NCBI RefSeq assembly: GCF_026151205.1
Contig: NC_087072.1
Span: 22,213,603 to 22,277,602 of the forward strand
Direction: 5' to 3'
DNA from: Bolinopsis microptera
Taxonomy: Eukaryota; Ctenophora; Tentaculata; Lobata; Bolinopsidae
Length of the DNA: 64,000 bases
This document shows positions 1 to 27,205 of this stretch, one piece after another. The position numbers were made by a program, and so were the translations under genes. Position 1 is the stretch's first letter; each line of letters starts with the position of its first letter. The notes beneath the pieces are model-generated. The model ran no database searches. It worked only from the letters and a program-made list of their open reading frames with translations, and was not told the origin of the DNA.

Positions 1-1228
1 CCAGAAAAATGGGATGCAGATGAACAGAGATGGAAGACGTGAAACAATACCATGTGGGTAAATCACGTGATGTAGTCACGTGTTAAAGATGCCACCAGTG
101 GCAAAATATGGATAACCTAGATGTGTACAAATAATTATCTCTGCACTGCTGTACCGAGTGAACGTACCGTTTAATCCGAGACAAAGTACTGCTCAGTATC
201 GTAATTTAATATAACTATAGCTGAGAACATGTCTCAACATAGTATGGTATGTGGTATGTGGTACTCTACAATCTAGAGCTATAAAACGGAGTAAGAGTTA
301 CCAAGTTATGCGTTAGTATTTTATCTCTCCGCTAAGTCTACAATTCTGCTAACTAACATATTGAGTATGACGTCAATTAAATGTTCATAGATCATAGATA
401 TTGATTATAGAGATCACATTCACACAATTGAACAGCATGAGACAAGTGGGAAACAAACAAACGAATAGATGTCAAGCTCGTAAAGGGTCGTTGTTCGAGA
501 TCGGAAATTTCAAAACTCTAGTTCGACAGTCGAAGTTCTCTTGTCGAACTTTAGTGCGTGTCGAACTTGAGTCCAGCTAGAGCACTACGTGTACCGAATT
601 AACAGTGGTAAAATTAAAAACATCTTCACACCGTGAAGCGGCACCCGACTACTACTACTATACCATGAGCCTTACGGCAAAAACAAAATATTGGCCGGTG
701 TATTGTCGACACTACGTAAAATATGGCCGAACATTCTCCATCTCATCTACTCGCTCTCAGAGGGGACTCTACTCACATCTCTTAAAAAGCTCAGGGTCTC
801 ACATATTTTTGTTTGCCCTGGTTCCACTATAATCAGCTCAGATCCGGTCCAGTCCCCGTTCAGGAATTTCAGGACGGCGGCAGTTTTTTACCTGGGGACC
901 CCAGGCTATTATATTTATATTTATGTTCATGATCATAATATAGAATAGAGATTAGGCGGAATGACAGGCTGATCGCCGCCTAGTAGTAGTAAGCAGTTTC
1001 CTCTTCCCACGGCTACACTCCTAAAAATACAAAATAGTCACGTGATAAATCATTTGATCCTCGATTGGTGATCGGCTATTGAAGAGATTTAAGGCACTGT
1101 GGTCACTAAGACAGTGGATAAAGATTTTAAATATGGTAATCGTCTCACATAAGAAAAGTTTGAGGTCGAAGAAAACTTTAGTTGCAGTTCAAAAAGAATA
1201 TCATCTTACTATATTAATATATAATATT
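1..1228. other. No gene recognised
   Basis: No reading frame here looks coding: the open frames are short, use non-ATG starts and show no family motif. Positions 480-580 hold several interleaved GTTCGAC/GTCGAAC words that could form small stem-loops. Around 885-935 lies a fragment shared, in inverted orientation, with about 5375-5405 (a CCTGGGGACC core next to AGGCTATTAT), so this end contains part of a dispersed repeat. Confidence 0.5.
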
Positions 1229-1331
1229 GTATCACGTTGCGACCCCACGGTCGTTTCACTATGGTGTATCGTCCTGACGATACAGGGGGGAGCCGCGCAC
1301 TTCGTGCGCGGCGTGTCATACAACATATGAC
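1229..1331. repeat. Dispersed ~90-100 bp repeat with a GC-rich hairpin
   Basis: This segment is nearly the same as 41325-41412. Both begin GTATCACGT, contain the CCCCACGGTCGT block and the CGATACAGGGGG block, and end in TCATACAAC(A/G)TATGACAA. Both contain a perfect hairpin with 9-bp arms (GCCGCGCAC / GTGCGCGGC) around a TTC loop. It is not coding. The two copies lie in different contexts, so this is a dispersed repeat or part of a non-autonomous element. Confidence 0.75.
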
Positions 1332-1580
1332 AAATATAATATAAAGCGAGACGATATATATATGGATGGATCCGTACCATTTTACTGACACCACGGCATC
1401 AACTTTAACGCGACCGTAAAATATATACAACTGAAACGTTTTTGACTGGGTCAAATGCTTTATTGGCCTCCAAATCACTATCAGCATGAAAGAATAAAAA
1501 ATTGGCAAAGAAATAGGAGTTCTAGAGCCCAAAATTTGGACCCCCAATTGGTGTCAAAAACGCGAATTAAATAGGCAATA

Positions 1581-1909
1581 ATTTGACCAAAACCCATAAT
1601 CATGGGTAGAGTGTACCGCTGCCAGTGTCTCTCTTTTCGAAACAAAAGGAAATGATATTAATTTGAGGAACCGTCCGCTAATGCAAATTGATACCGAGAA
1701 TGAAATCGGTCGCTCGCTTTTCCCATTCATTCACGGCTTACGAATTGTAATAAAGCTTATTAAATGGGAAAAGCGAGCGACCGATTTCATTCTCGGTATC
1801 AATTTGCATTAGCGGACGGTTCCTCAAATTAATATCATTTCCTTTTGTTTCGAAAAGAGAGACACTGGCAGCGGTACACTCTACCCATGATTATGGGTTT
1901 TGGTCAAAT
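1581..1909. repeat. Perfect long palindrome, copy 1 (147-bp arms, 35-bp loop)
   Basis: The arms 1581-1727 and 1763-1909 are exact reverse complements over 147 bases, separated by a 35-base loop. Transcription across it would give a long perfect hairpin RNA. As DNA it could extrude a cruciform. A foldback transposon or hairpin-RNA locus are both possible; nothing in it is protein-coding. Confidence 0.9.
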
Positions 1910-2736
1910 ATCATCTCTTTTTGATTATAATGTCAGGATAATTTACACAGTCGAAACTTCATTAACAAGGAGGTAATTTCGACGATTTCGAAATTCTGCC
2001 TTTGAAAACGTTTCCTTGTGTTTAGGTAGGTATATCTGTCGATAGCCGACTGAATATGGCACTTTTTACTCATTCAAGTTGGCATTAAATTCATATATAA
2101 TGCCATTTAAATATCGTGGAAAGCAGAATATATTCGAAATCACGAATGAGCAAAATTCTCACCTTTCGCACGTGCAAACTTTGAGCGGACGTTGCGTGCG
2201 CATATAATATTGAATCACCGTAAATTTTTGCATAGTGGTATTTAATATATAAATTTGATAAGCATGCAAAGTTTCAGAAGATTTCAAAAAGAACTTGGAT
2301 CACAACGGGACTCCAAAGTTGATAAAAATCGTGAAAATCAAAATTTTTAGTGATTTTAGCTATTTTAAATCAATTTGGGCGTGTCCCAACGTGTGCAACT
2401 TTTCGATTTTCAACTTTAAAACTAGCCTATAACACAATTTACACCTTTAAGAAGCAAAATTGAGCTCCACAACCCAAGGGATGGCCCAACACCAGAGAAT
2501 ACTAATTCACAACTTTTGTGTTTTTATAAAATTATTCTTCAAAAAAGCACTAACTTCAATAGCAAATATCTTTATGAAGGAGCAAGGTAGGAAACTTTTC
2601 CGGTAGATTTTCGGAATGCTTGAACAATTATCTAAGATGATAATTTCCTCAGATTTTGAATAAAATTACTCCTTAATGGTGTAAAATCGATTTGGACCCC
2701 CAATTGGTGTCAAAAACGCGAATTAAATAGGCAATA

Positions 2737-3065
2737 ATTTGACCAAAACCCATAATCATGGGTAGAGTGTACCGCTGCCAGTGTCTCTCTTTTCGAAACA
2801 AAAGGAAATGATATTAATTTGAGGAACCGTCCGCTAATGCAAATTGATACCGAGAATGAAATCGGTCGCTCGCTTTTCCCATTCATTCACGGCTTACGAA
2901 TTGTAATAAAGCTTATTAAATGGGAAAAGCGAGCGACCGATTTCATTCTCGGTATCAATTTGCATTAGCGGACGGTTCCTCAAATTAATATCATTTCCTT
3001 TTGTTTCGAAAAGAGAGACACTGGCAGCGGTACACTCTACCCATGATTATGGGTTTTGGTCAAAT
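2737..3065. repeat. Perfect long palindrome, copy 2
   Basis: Second copy of the palindrome, exactly 1156 bases downstream, with arms 2737-2883 and 2919-3065. All four arms in the tandem pair read the same. Confidence 0.9.
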
Positions 3066-3850
3066 ATCATCTCTTTTTGATTATAATGTCAGGATAATTT
3101 ACACAGTCGAAACTTCATTAACAAGGAGGTAATTTCGACGATTTCGAAATTCTGCCTTTGAAAACGTTTCCTTGTGTTTAGGTAGGTATATCTGTCGATA
3201 GCCGACTGAATATGGCACTTTTTACTCATTCAAGTTGGCATTAAATTCATATATAATGCCATTTAAATATCGTGGAAAGCAGAATATATTCGAAATCACG
3301 AATGAGCAAAATTCTCACCTTTCGCACGTGCAAACTTTGAGCGGACGTTGCGTGCGCATACAATATTGAATCACCGTAAATTTTTGCATAGTGGTATTTA
3401 ATATATAAATTTGATAAGCATGCAAAGTTTCAGAAGATTTCAAAAAGAACTTGGATCACAACGGGACTCCAAAGTTGATAAAAATCGTGAAAATCAAAAT
3501 TTTTAGTGATTTTAGCTATTTTAAATCAATTTGGGCGTGTCCCAACGTGTGCAACTTTTCGATTTTCAACTTTAAAACTAGCCTATAACACAATTTACAC
3601 CTTTAAGAAGCAAAATTGAGCTCCACAACCCAAGGGATGGCCCAACACCAGAGAATACTAATTCACAACTTTTGTGTTTTTATAAAATTATTCTTCAAAA
3701 AAGCACTAACTTCAATAGCAAATATCTTTATGAAGGAGCAAGGTAGGAAACTTTTCCGGTAGATTTTCGGAATGCTTGAACAATTATCTAAGATGATAAT
3801 TTCCTCAGATTTTGAATAAAATTACTCCTTAATGGTGTAAAATCGATTTG

Positions 3851-4672
3851 AAAAGTTGTTACTTTGTCAAAAATCAAGTTTTAAAAAGACTTAATTTGAT
3901 GACGTCATCAAGTGATGATGATGACGTTAAATTATTTTTCAATACAATGTAAACTAAAGCTTAAACGATTACCTTTAAAACCTGTGGTTCGAGATGACTG
4001 TATCGTTTATACTTTCGAATCTACGGACACTTAAATGTAGGCTACAATTGACTGCCAAAGCGTCTATACATACATACATATATATATATACTTCACGACA
4101 ATCTGTTGTAAAACAGGGGTTCCAGAAACCCACTTCCCGATACTCCTGAAACATGAAATTTTGTTTACAGTCGATTTGGACAAGGTCTAGACGCCCTGCA
4201 AAGTTTTAGATCTCTAACTCAATTTTATCATGGTTTTTAAGGCACCTGAATATGGCGATTTTGGGTTTTTAACCTAATTTCGTATAACATGCTGGCGCGT
4301 ATTTTGCGCAAATTTCTTAAAAACCTCCATATAACTATTTTTTATTTCTGCCATCTTTAACATTGAATTAGAATGTTTTGAACTTAAATATACCTGCTGA
4401 ACTACTTTCGATGAGTCTTAATGCCTGGAAAACAATAAAGGGGATACAATAGTATAGGGGGTAAATAGTATTGTGAATATAAGGGCGACGGTAATGCTTG
4501 CCAGCATTGTGATTATTTTAGTCTTTTGAGTCTTGACACCATTTTAGGGTTATACACTTATATACGGGTTCCTGCTAGTAATTATAATTCGAAAGATTCT
4601 TTTTTATGCCTGTACGACCGCCCACTACACGTGCAAATTAAGTAAAAAGCAAAAGATTTGATTTCTTAATTA
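3851..4672. other. Noncoding AT-rich sequence
   Basis: No coding frame recognised. It includes a short TGATGATGATGACG simple run near 3915 and an (AT/CATA) run near 4065-4090. Confidence 0.5.
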
Positions 4673-4675
4673 TTA

Positions 4676-5576
4676 CAGTGGAGTTCCCACCTACGAGTGA
4701 AAACTGAGAGGTGGCTTACTGGGCCGCGCTCAGCCTCTATTCTCTATTATTCTCTATTATATATATATATATATTAGGGGGTGCACCATAAAAATAAACT
4801 TGCTCGGATTTTAAAATTTTTTGTACCATTGTTTTCTAGAGACTGTGAGAATTTTCACAATACTAAATTTGTCATACCTTTTTTGGAAAGATCAGTGAGT
4901 TTCGCCTAGGTGCCATATTTGATGGTGCGCGGCTTTTGGAGCAAAATTAGCTGTAAAACTCGCGAAATTTGACCAAATTCGTTGATTTTTGTCGTATTAT
5001 TTGGATATATCTTCAGTTCCTTGAATGAGATCATTCTGAAAATTGGCGAAGACCTTCCAATAGGGCTTTCACAACTGTCCGAAAAATTTGGTGGATATCG
5101 GAGTTGATATAGTGATCAAAATGGAGCAAAATACGCTGCTTTTAGCTGTAACATAATGTCTGATGGTTGGATATGCTTTAAACTTTTCGGACACTTTCCT
5201 TGTAAGTCTATGAGTAAGCTTACCAATTTTTGTTGCAATCGGAGGTCGGGAAGGATACTTAATATCTATTTATTTGAAGAAAATTGTGCTGGCCGAAATT
5301 AGCGCTAAAAAACCATCCTACAGTCGGCACGCGCGGCTCACTGTCGATGGCGCACTACCTATCTCTATATGTTAATGAACATAATAGCCTGAGGTCCCCA
5401 GGTAAAGAGGTGGCGCGCCTGATGATTGATGATAAGGTATGATAATGTCAGCCTTGCGGCGCGGCTGACATTAGCTTTTCATTAGCTTTCATTACGTTTG
5501 AATTATCGCATATAATACTCTGCATACACCGCGCCACCTCTCAGTTTTCACTCGAAGGTGGGAATGAACTCCGCTG
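4676..5576. mobile_element. Non-autonomous DNA transposon with TTA target duplication
   Basis: The ends form terminal inverted repeats of about 35-40 bp: the left begins CAGTGGAGTTCCCACC and the right, read inward, begins CAGCGGAGTTCATTCCCACC; both continue into a shared GAGTGAAAACTGAGAGGTGGC. TTA flanks it on both sides (4673-4675 and 5577-5579), as expected for a 3-bp target duplication. No transposase frame is present in the 901 bp. A 3-bp TTA duplication suggests the PIF/Harbinger group, but the termini alone do not prove it. An internal hairpin lies at about 5449-5474 (GTCAGCC / GGCTGAC). Confidence 0.7.
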
Positions 5577-5769
5577 TTACACTAGTGTACATCGTAATTT
5601 TAACACAATAGCTACGTGTAAGACTGATTACGGAGGGAAAGGTCAAAGGAGTTGTAAAAATTGGCCTACAAGTGATTACGTAATAATATGCGAATTTCAA
5701 TTACTATTACTTAGAAACCTTGCTCAGTTTCAACCGATCGCTAAGCTACTATTTAAAATTAGGACATAG

Positions 5770-6273
5770 GTGCGTGTTAGTGGGGAGGCAATGGTGCGTG
5801 TTAGTGGGGAGGCAATGGTGCGTGTTAGTGGGGAGGCAATGGTGCGTGTTAGTGGGGAGGTAATGGTGCGTGTTAGTGGGGAGGTAATGGTGCGTGTTAG
5901 TGGGGAGGCAATGGTGCGTGTTAGTGGGGAGGCAATGGTGCGTGTTAGTGGGGAGGCAATGGTGCGTGTTAGTGGGGAGGTAATGGTGCGTGTTAGTGGG
6001 GAGGTAATGGTGCGTGTTAGTGGGGAGGTAATGGTGCGTGTTAGTGGGGAGGCAATGGTGCGTGTTAGTGGGGAGGTAATGGTGCGTGTTAGTGGGGAGG
6101 TAATGGTGCGTGTTAGTGGGGAGGTAATGGTGCGTGTTAGTGGGGAGGTAATGGTGCGTGTTAGTGGGGAGGCAATGGTGCGGGTTAGTGGGGAGGTAAT
6201 GGTGCGTGTTAGTGGGGAGGCAATGGTGCGTGTTAGTGGGGAGGCAATGGTGCGTGTTAGTGGGGAGGCAATG
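5770..6273. repeat. 24-bp minisatellite, 21 copies
   Basis: Twenty-one perfect-length 24-bp units. In the open frame a unit reads MVRVSGE followed by A or V, because one position alternates GCA/GTA between units. One unit has GTGCGGG in place of GTGCGTG (about 6178). The open frame is only a by-product of a repeat length divisible by three: it starts with GTG, has no upstream gene and ends soon after the array. Confidence 0.95.
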
Positions 6274-6303
6274 GGTTATGCTTTTGTAATCCTCTCCTCT
6301 TGA

Positions 6304-7663
6304 CGATGATGAAATTCTGAAATGTTCGTAAACGTTCGCATGATCTTAAGTTATCCCTTAATTTAGTTCACAATGTGCTGTCATATGATATTCAGCAGCG
6401 TAGTGATGCCCCGACAAGACGTTAGAACACACTTTTCATCATGTAACAATATTTCATTTTAACAATACACATATAAAATACTTATGATTATCAATGCACT
6501 CAAAAAAGTTCCCAATTGTTATTTATCTGGATCCAGGGATCTGAAACAACTTATCTTGAAGCATAAAATCGTAGTTTTCCTTGCTCAGATGATCGGTAGA
6601 TCTTTCAAACTATCCCAGTGACACTGGTGAGGAAAATAAGAAAACTCTTGCATGTCTAAAACTGTAGTCCTCCTTTTAAAACGTCCAGGTTAATATTTAC
6701 AAATAAAACGGTACACTATTTAGGGATATTACTGAATGATTCATTTTGATTGACAGTGTAACTAACAAAAATGTAAACAGACATTGTGCACATAACTCGT
6801 ATGGCGTAGTGGGAATCGCAGTGGCTTGTCAAAGTTGACTGTTCACATAAATGAACAATTTCAAACACTTTTTAAAAGGCAGTTCAAATTCAATGAAATA
6901 ATTGGCCACATGTCCGATCTCTACAGGGACAACGTTAACATAATATTAACTAAGACCATAAAACATATCAATAACCTCGAAAATGAAGATATTTAGATTC
7001 CCATTTTAACTGTTAAAGCACACTCTAAGACAGCTACAGCAACACCGTTACATTACATTGGAAATAACATTAAATATTCAAGACATAACACAACAGCCAG
7101 ACCTTTCGGTTGAGATTTCTTTAACAAATAAATTTATATAGGAATAATAGGACCTAATCACTATAATCATGGTTATTAGCCCAATTTTACTTGTATCAAT
7201 CAGTTACGATCTAAAATGGAATGCAATGTAATGTAAGGATGCTTTTAAAGCGGGATTTAAAAAATCAAGACGCGGAGATAGTTTCAAGGGGCCTGTCTCA
7301 TAGTTTCGACTTTCGAGTGTAAAAATTAGTAAAAACCATGAAATAATGACAGTCACAGCAACAAGGAACAATAGAATTTATACAGCTAAAATCAATATCA
7401 TACTATGACACCTTAACAAAACCACTTGCACAGGAAATATGACTGATGTATTGGAAAGTGTCCAGTACTCCACACACGCACACACGCACTGACAATCAGG
7501 CATCATTCCCTTTATCTCTGTTATTTGTACACTATTGTGACACAGCACAAGAGGGCACACCGTGACTGGATACGGCAAAGCGTAACCAAGACACGTTCCG
7601 TCATAACTCATAATACCGTAATATACACGGCAATACTTGAACAGCACTTCGCGACGGTTATCG
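6304..7663. other. Noncoding flank downstream of CDC27
   Basis: No coding frame recognised on either strand. The stretch contains the expected 3' untranslated and flanking sequence of the minus-strand CDC27 gene ending at 7664. Short open frames near 7378-7647 and 7525-7722 have no family features and overlap the CDC27 terminal exon antisense. Confidence 0.5.
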
Positions 7664-23874
<16,211 letters not shown>

Positions 23875-26711
23875 CACGGTCGTGATATGAAGCGGTACCT
23901 TAGCTAACTGTTCTCTTTCAATTACACCAATGATACTTGGGATCCAACAAACAGATAGCAAGCTTTGTTAGAAGTTTCGGAGTAAACGATATATATGTGA
24001 GATTCAACTTTTCTGAGCCACTTGTCTGCTTCCCGATGAAAGTCTCTTTTACATAAAATGTACCTAGCTAACATAATTTGGTAAAGCTATTCATTACTTG
24101 AAAAAACAATTGGTGAGATATAAATTGATCAACAGCTTAATGATGCAAAAAAATACAAAATCGTCAAGTACATTTGAATAATTCATTAACATTATTAAAA
24201 TCTTAATTAGAAAAACAAGAATTTCGCCGCGGTTACACCACGCACGATTAATTTTCCCTGCTTAAACCGTTAATATTTGCAACGAAAAGTTAATTTTAAC
24301 GATTAATAAAAATTAGATATTGGATTATTTTGTTGTTAAAAAGTTGCAATATTTTCATCGTAATTTGTTATTGCGCCCGTGCAGGATTGCGTGTAATCGA
24401 ATATTTAGTACGCAGCGCACAAATTTTGGGCTAATTTGATTTGAACGGCATCGTTTGACAATTGAAATTCGCGTTGGATAATGCAATTAACTAACACATG
24501 CCGAGCGTCGCGCGCAGCATAACATAATTATAGGGGAGTGGTCTATATTGCGAAGGAGCAGACTTTTGTCATCATCGCAGGTCCATCGGGATAGCTCATA
24601 TATCCAAACCCGATTACTTATTCCCTACGATCTTTTTGCCTTCGGCAAGAGCAGGGAAAAAAATTGCAAAGCTTTGTGTTTTAATTGTGTGATTGTGACC
24701 GTATTATAGTCAGTCATTTTGATTGCAAGATGTTTGTTTAGTTGGGTACTAGTGATGAAGTGAAAAATTGTGGTATCTCTGAGGAGTGGGTGAGCGCATG
24801 CCCTGCAGGCCTCAAAATAACGTGACGTGGTAGACTGTGAAGTTCAAGTGCATTGCAGCTCTAATTGAACAAGAAATGCGGCCGCTTTTCTTTTGTGGAT
24901 GGCCGCTCAATTTCCCGATCCGTGATGGAGTATTTGATCATATTCCATACCACCTGGGGACCCCAGTCTTTACTGTTTATAAGCATGCAGATATGGCAGA
25001 GTGACATGCCGAGCGCCGCCCAGTTGATATAATTCCATATTGAATTTGAAAATCGTGTATATTTCTATGTAACCATATGTTTATTGTTTATGCAACCTGA
25101 CATGGATCTGTGCAAAATAGTAATACTAACTCAAAATAATAATAATATGCTATCAATTAGTCCCTAGCGGGATGCGTATATGGTGAAATTAACAATGTAC
25201 TTGAACATTTCAGCACCGCGCGCCAACAATTGTTTAATTCAGATTTTCGCGCAAAATAACTTTGCGCAGGCAGACACGTGGGCGACACGTACGCAGGCAC
25301 GCACGGTGGTCGGTCGCACGGTCGCAAAGCTACCATATCCCAAAAAAACCTTGATCGCTAACCCTTGTCCTTGACTCTTTTGTGCCTTCGGCACTTTGAG
25401 TCATGGATCGGGAAAAAATAATCCGTGGCTGACAGCTATCAATGGGCTGTGTCCAAGATTTCAAGCATCAGGATACACTGAGACAGTCACTGTCACTCGA
25501 AAGGCCTCACAGCTCCTACATGTACACACAACCGGATCGGGAGCCCATGAAGGGGTAAAAGCAACCACAATCTTTCCATCACATCCAGCACAGATTCAAA
25601 GCTGGAGAGAGGAGAAGAAGGTGATTATTATTATTATTAAATCTTAAATAGCTAATAATTCAATTAATTATTAACAGGCCCCTTAACGTGGGCAATAACA
25701 TACGCTTTATAAATTATATAAACAAATTCAAGTCTATATTCCGATTTTGCTAACTGTTTCTTTAGATCTGTTTCGGTCTTTTGTTGGAGTTCCCACATTT
25801 GCTGGTTGAGAATGCTCAACATAACATACATGATGCTTGACTGCTTTATTGACCCGGGCAGGCCCCGGGGGCAGACATCCCAACACCAGTGCGTTGGGAC
25901 ATAGTGTTGGTCTGTTTCAGGATGTGTTAGATCCCAGAGACGCCGCCATCTCCTCTACTGCTTTAGCTCAGCGGCAGCATGAGCCCTGGTTTCATGCCAC
26001 ATTGGTACCTCTGAAAGTACAGAAAGGTGGTGGATTTTGGGGTCCAGGATCCTCCCTCTTTATTCTTTAAGGTGTTATCATTTCTCTGAGATGTTTGCAG
26101 AGTCTTTGTTTTATAGTCTTTCTAGTTAGCTAAGTCCTAGAGAGATTCGTTTTGTTCCCAAAGAAATTCTACTCTCCTAATGAATGCTTTTGAAGAAGAA
26201 AAAGGAAACTAAAACAGGTGAAGAAGAAAAAGGAAACATAAAACAGAGAAGGGAAACTAGTTCTCTTCTTTCAGACTGTCTTTGAAGTTTAGGGTTAGTC
26301 TGTAAATCTTGTTTATGGTGCTAGTTACTTGTATTTTTAAGTATTATATATTTTATCATATATCTACCCCTTTCATTTCTAAAATTTGAAAAAAATTTTA
26401 AATTTTTAAAAAAAAAGAAAAGGGGGGGACCCCCAACCCATGTAGCTGAGACACGTCACAGCAAGTAGATTAAAGTGGCTCATTTCTAAGATGGTGAGAA
26501 CTGGACTCAATCTGTATAGTTGCCCAGAATGACCTAGCATTGTTTAGATAGGGCTCACAAGCAAATTTTTAAAAACCTCACTATATAATGATAGCTTTCT
26601 AGAATCATTTACAGGAGGTCCCAATTCCCAAGGGATCACGGAATCGATTTTGCAAGTATAATTTAGAAAATACAGCTCTACATTGCAATTGGTATCATCA
26701 CACTATATAAT
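23875..26711. other. CDC27 upstream region, no gene recognised
   Basis: Sequence upstream of the CDC27 start on its strand; its promoter should be near 23900-24600, but no core element is clear. TTCG-looped hairpins occur at about 24647-24658 (TTGCC TTCG GCAA region) and 25382-25394 (GTGCC TTC GGCAC). A CCTGGGGACC repeat fragment lies near 24953. Open frames at 25396-25647 and 25837-26070 lack ATG starts or family motifs. A short GAAGAAGAAAAAGGAAAC duplication lies at about 26190-26245. Confidence 0.45.
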
Positions 26712-27205
26712 AAGATAAGATAAGATAAGATAAGATTTAAAATTATGCCTCTCTAGGCATCTCATACAAATATAATTACTTCAAAACTGTACAATTTACG
26801 TTTAATAAACTATTAAAATATAAAAATTAAAAGAAGTTAACTGAAAACTTCTTGGCTGATAACTGCCTAAATAAGGCCATTTAAATTGACCTTCTTCCTC
26901 TTAGCTATTATTGGATTATCTTTTATATAATTCACATAATTACTCCTATGAGCTACAGTAACATCAATTCTATCAAATATATCATGTGAAAGTTCCCAGT
27001 GATGACCAAGCTTATTAGCTCGATATCCACTAAGCCGAAAGGCATCTAATCTACTTTTAAAGCCTGTGACTGATTCACTAGCTTTAACAAGCGGAGGCAG
27101 GCTATTCCAGTAGCGTAGTACTCTTTGGGCAAAGAAATCAGTCTCATTTGTGGTGAATCTATGAGTCTTTGATCTAGCAGCAACGGTCCTATCTACATGA
27201 AAACA
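26712..27205 (-). pseudogene. LINE 3' end fragment with pentanucleotide tail
   Basis: The minus strand encodes the last ~110 residues of a CR1/jockey-type reverse transcriptase: FAQRVLRYWNSLPPLVKAS, then FKSRLDAFRLSGYRANKLGH and a stop at 26867-26869. It matches the plus-strand fragment at 59523-59929 over its whole length. A 3' UTR stem-loop (ATGCC / GGCAT) at about 26742-26757 is followed by a (TCTTA)n tail, seen on the plus strand as TAAGA repeats at 26712-26735. The copy is severely 5'-truncated, as is usual for aborted target-primed reverse transcription. Confidence 0.85.

Larger units (their letters stand above)
1535..3846. repeat. Tandem duplication, 2 x 1156 bp, nearly identical
   Basis: Two head-to-tail copies, 1535-2690 and 2691-3846, follow each other without spacer. 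Reading them side by side, the only difference I noticed is T at 2205 against C at 3361. Each unit begins with the large palindrome described separately and continues with AT-rich noncoding sequence. No reading frame is conserved. Near-identity means the duplication is very young, is kept uniform by gene conversion, or is an assembly artefact. Confidence 0.9.

Noticed and set aside
605-1547. Several 75-112-codon frames on both strands
   Set aside because: Overlapping, non-ATG or repeat-derived, with no family features.
5770-6273. CRISPR-like array
   Set aside because: Units are contiguous with no spacers, and the genome is eukaryotic.
5770-6303. 177-codon repeat protein frame (MVRVSGEA/V repeats)
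   Set aside because: By-product of a 24-bp tandem repeat; non-ATG start, no gene context.
25396-26070. Two open frames as possible gag or gene remnants
   Set aside because: No ATG in the second, no recognisable motif, no splice support.
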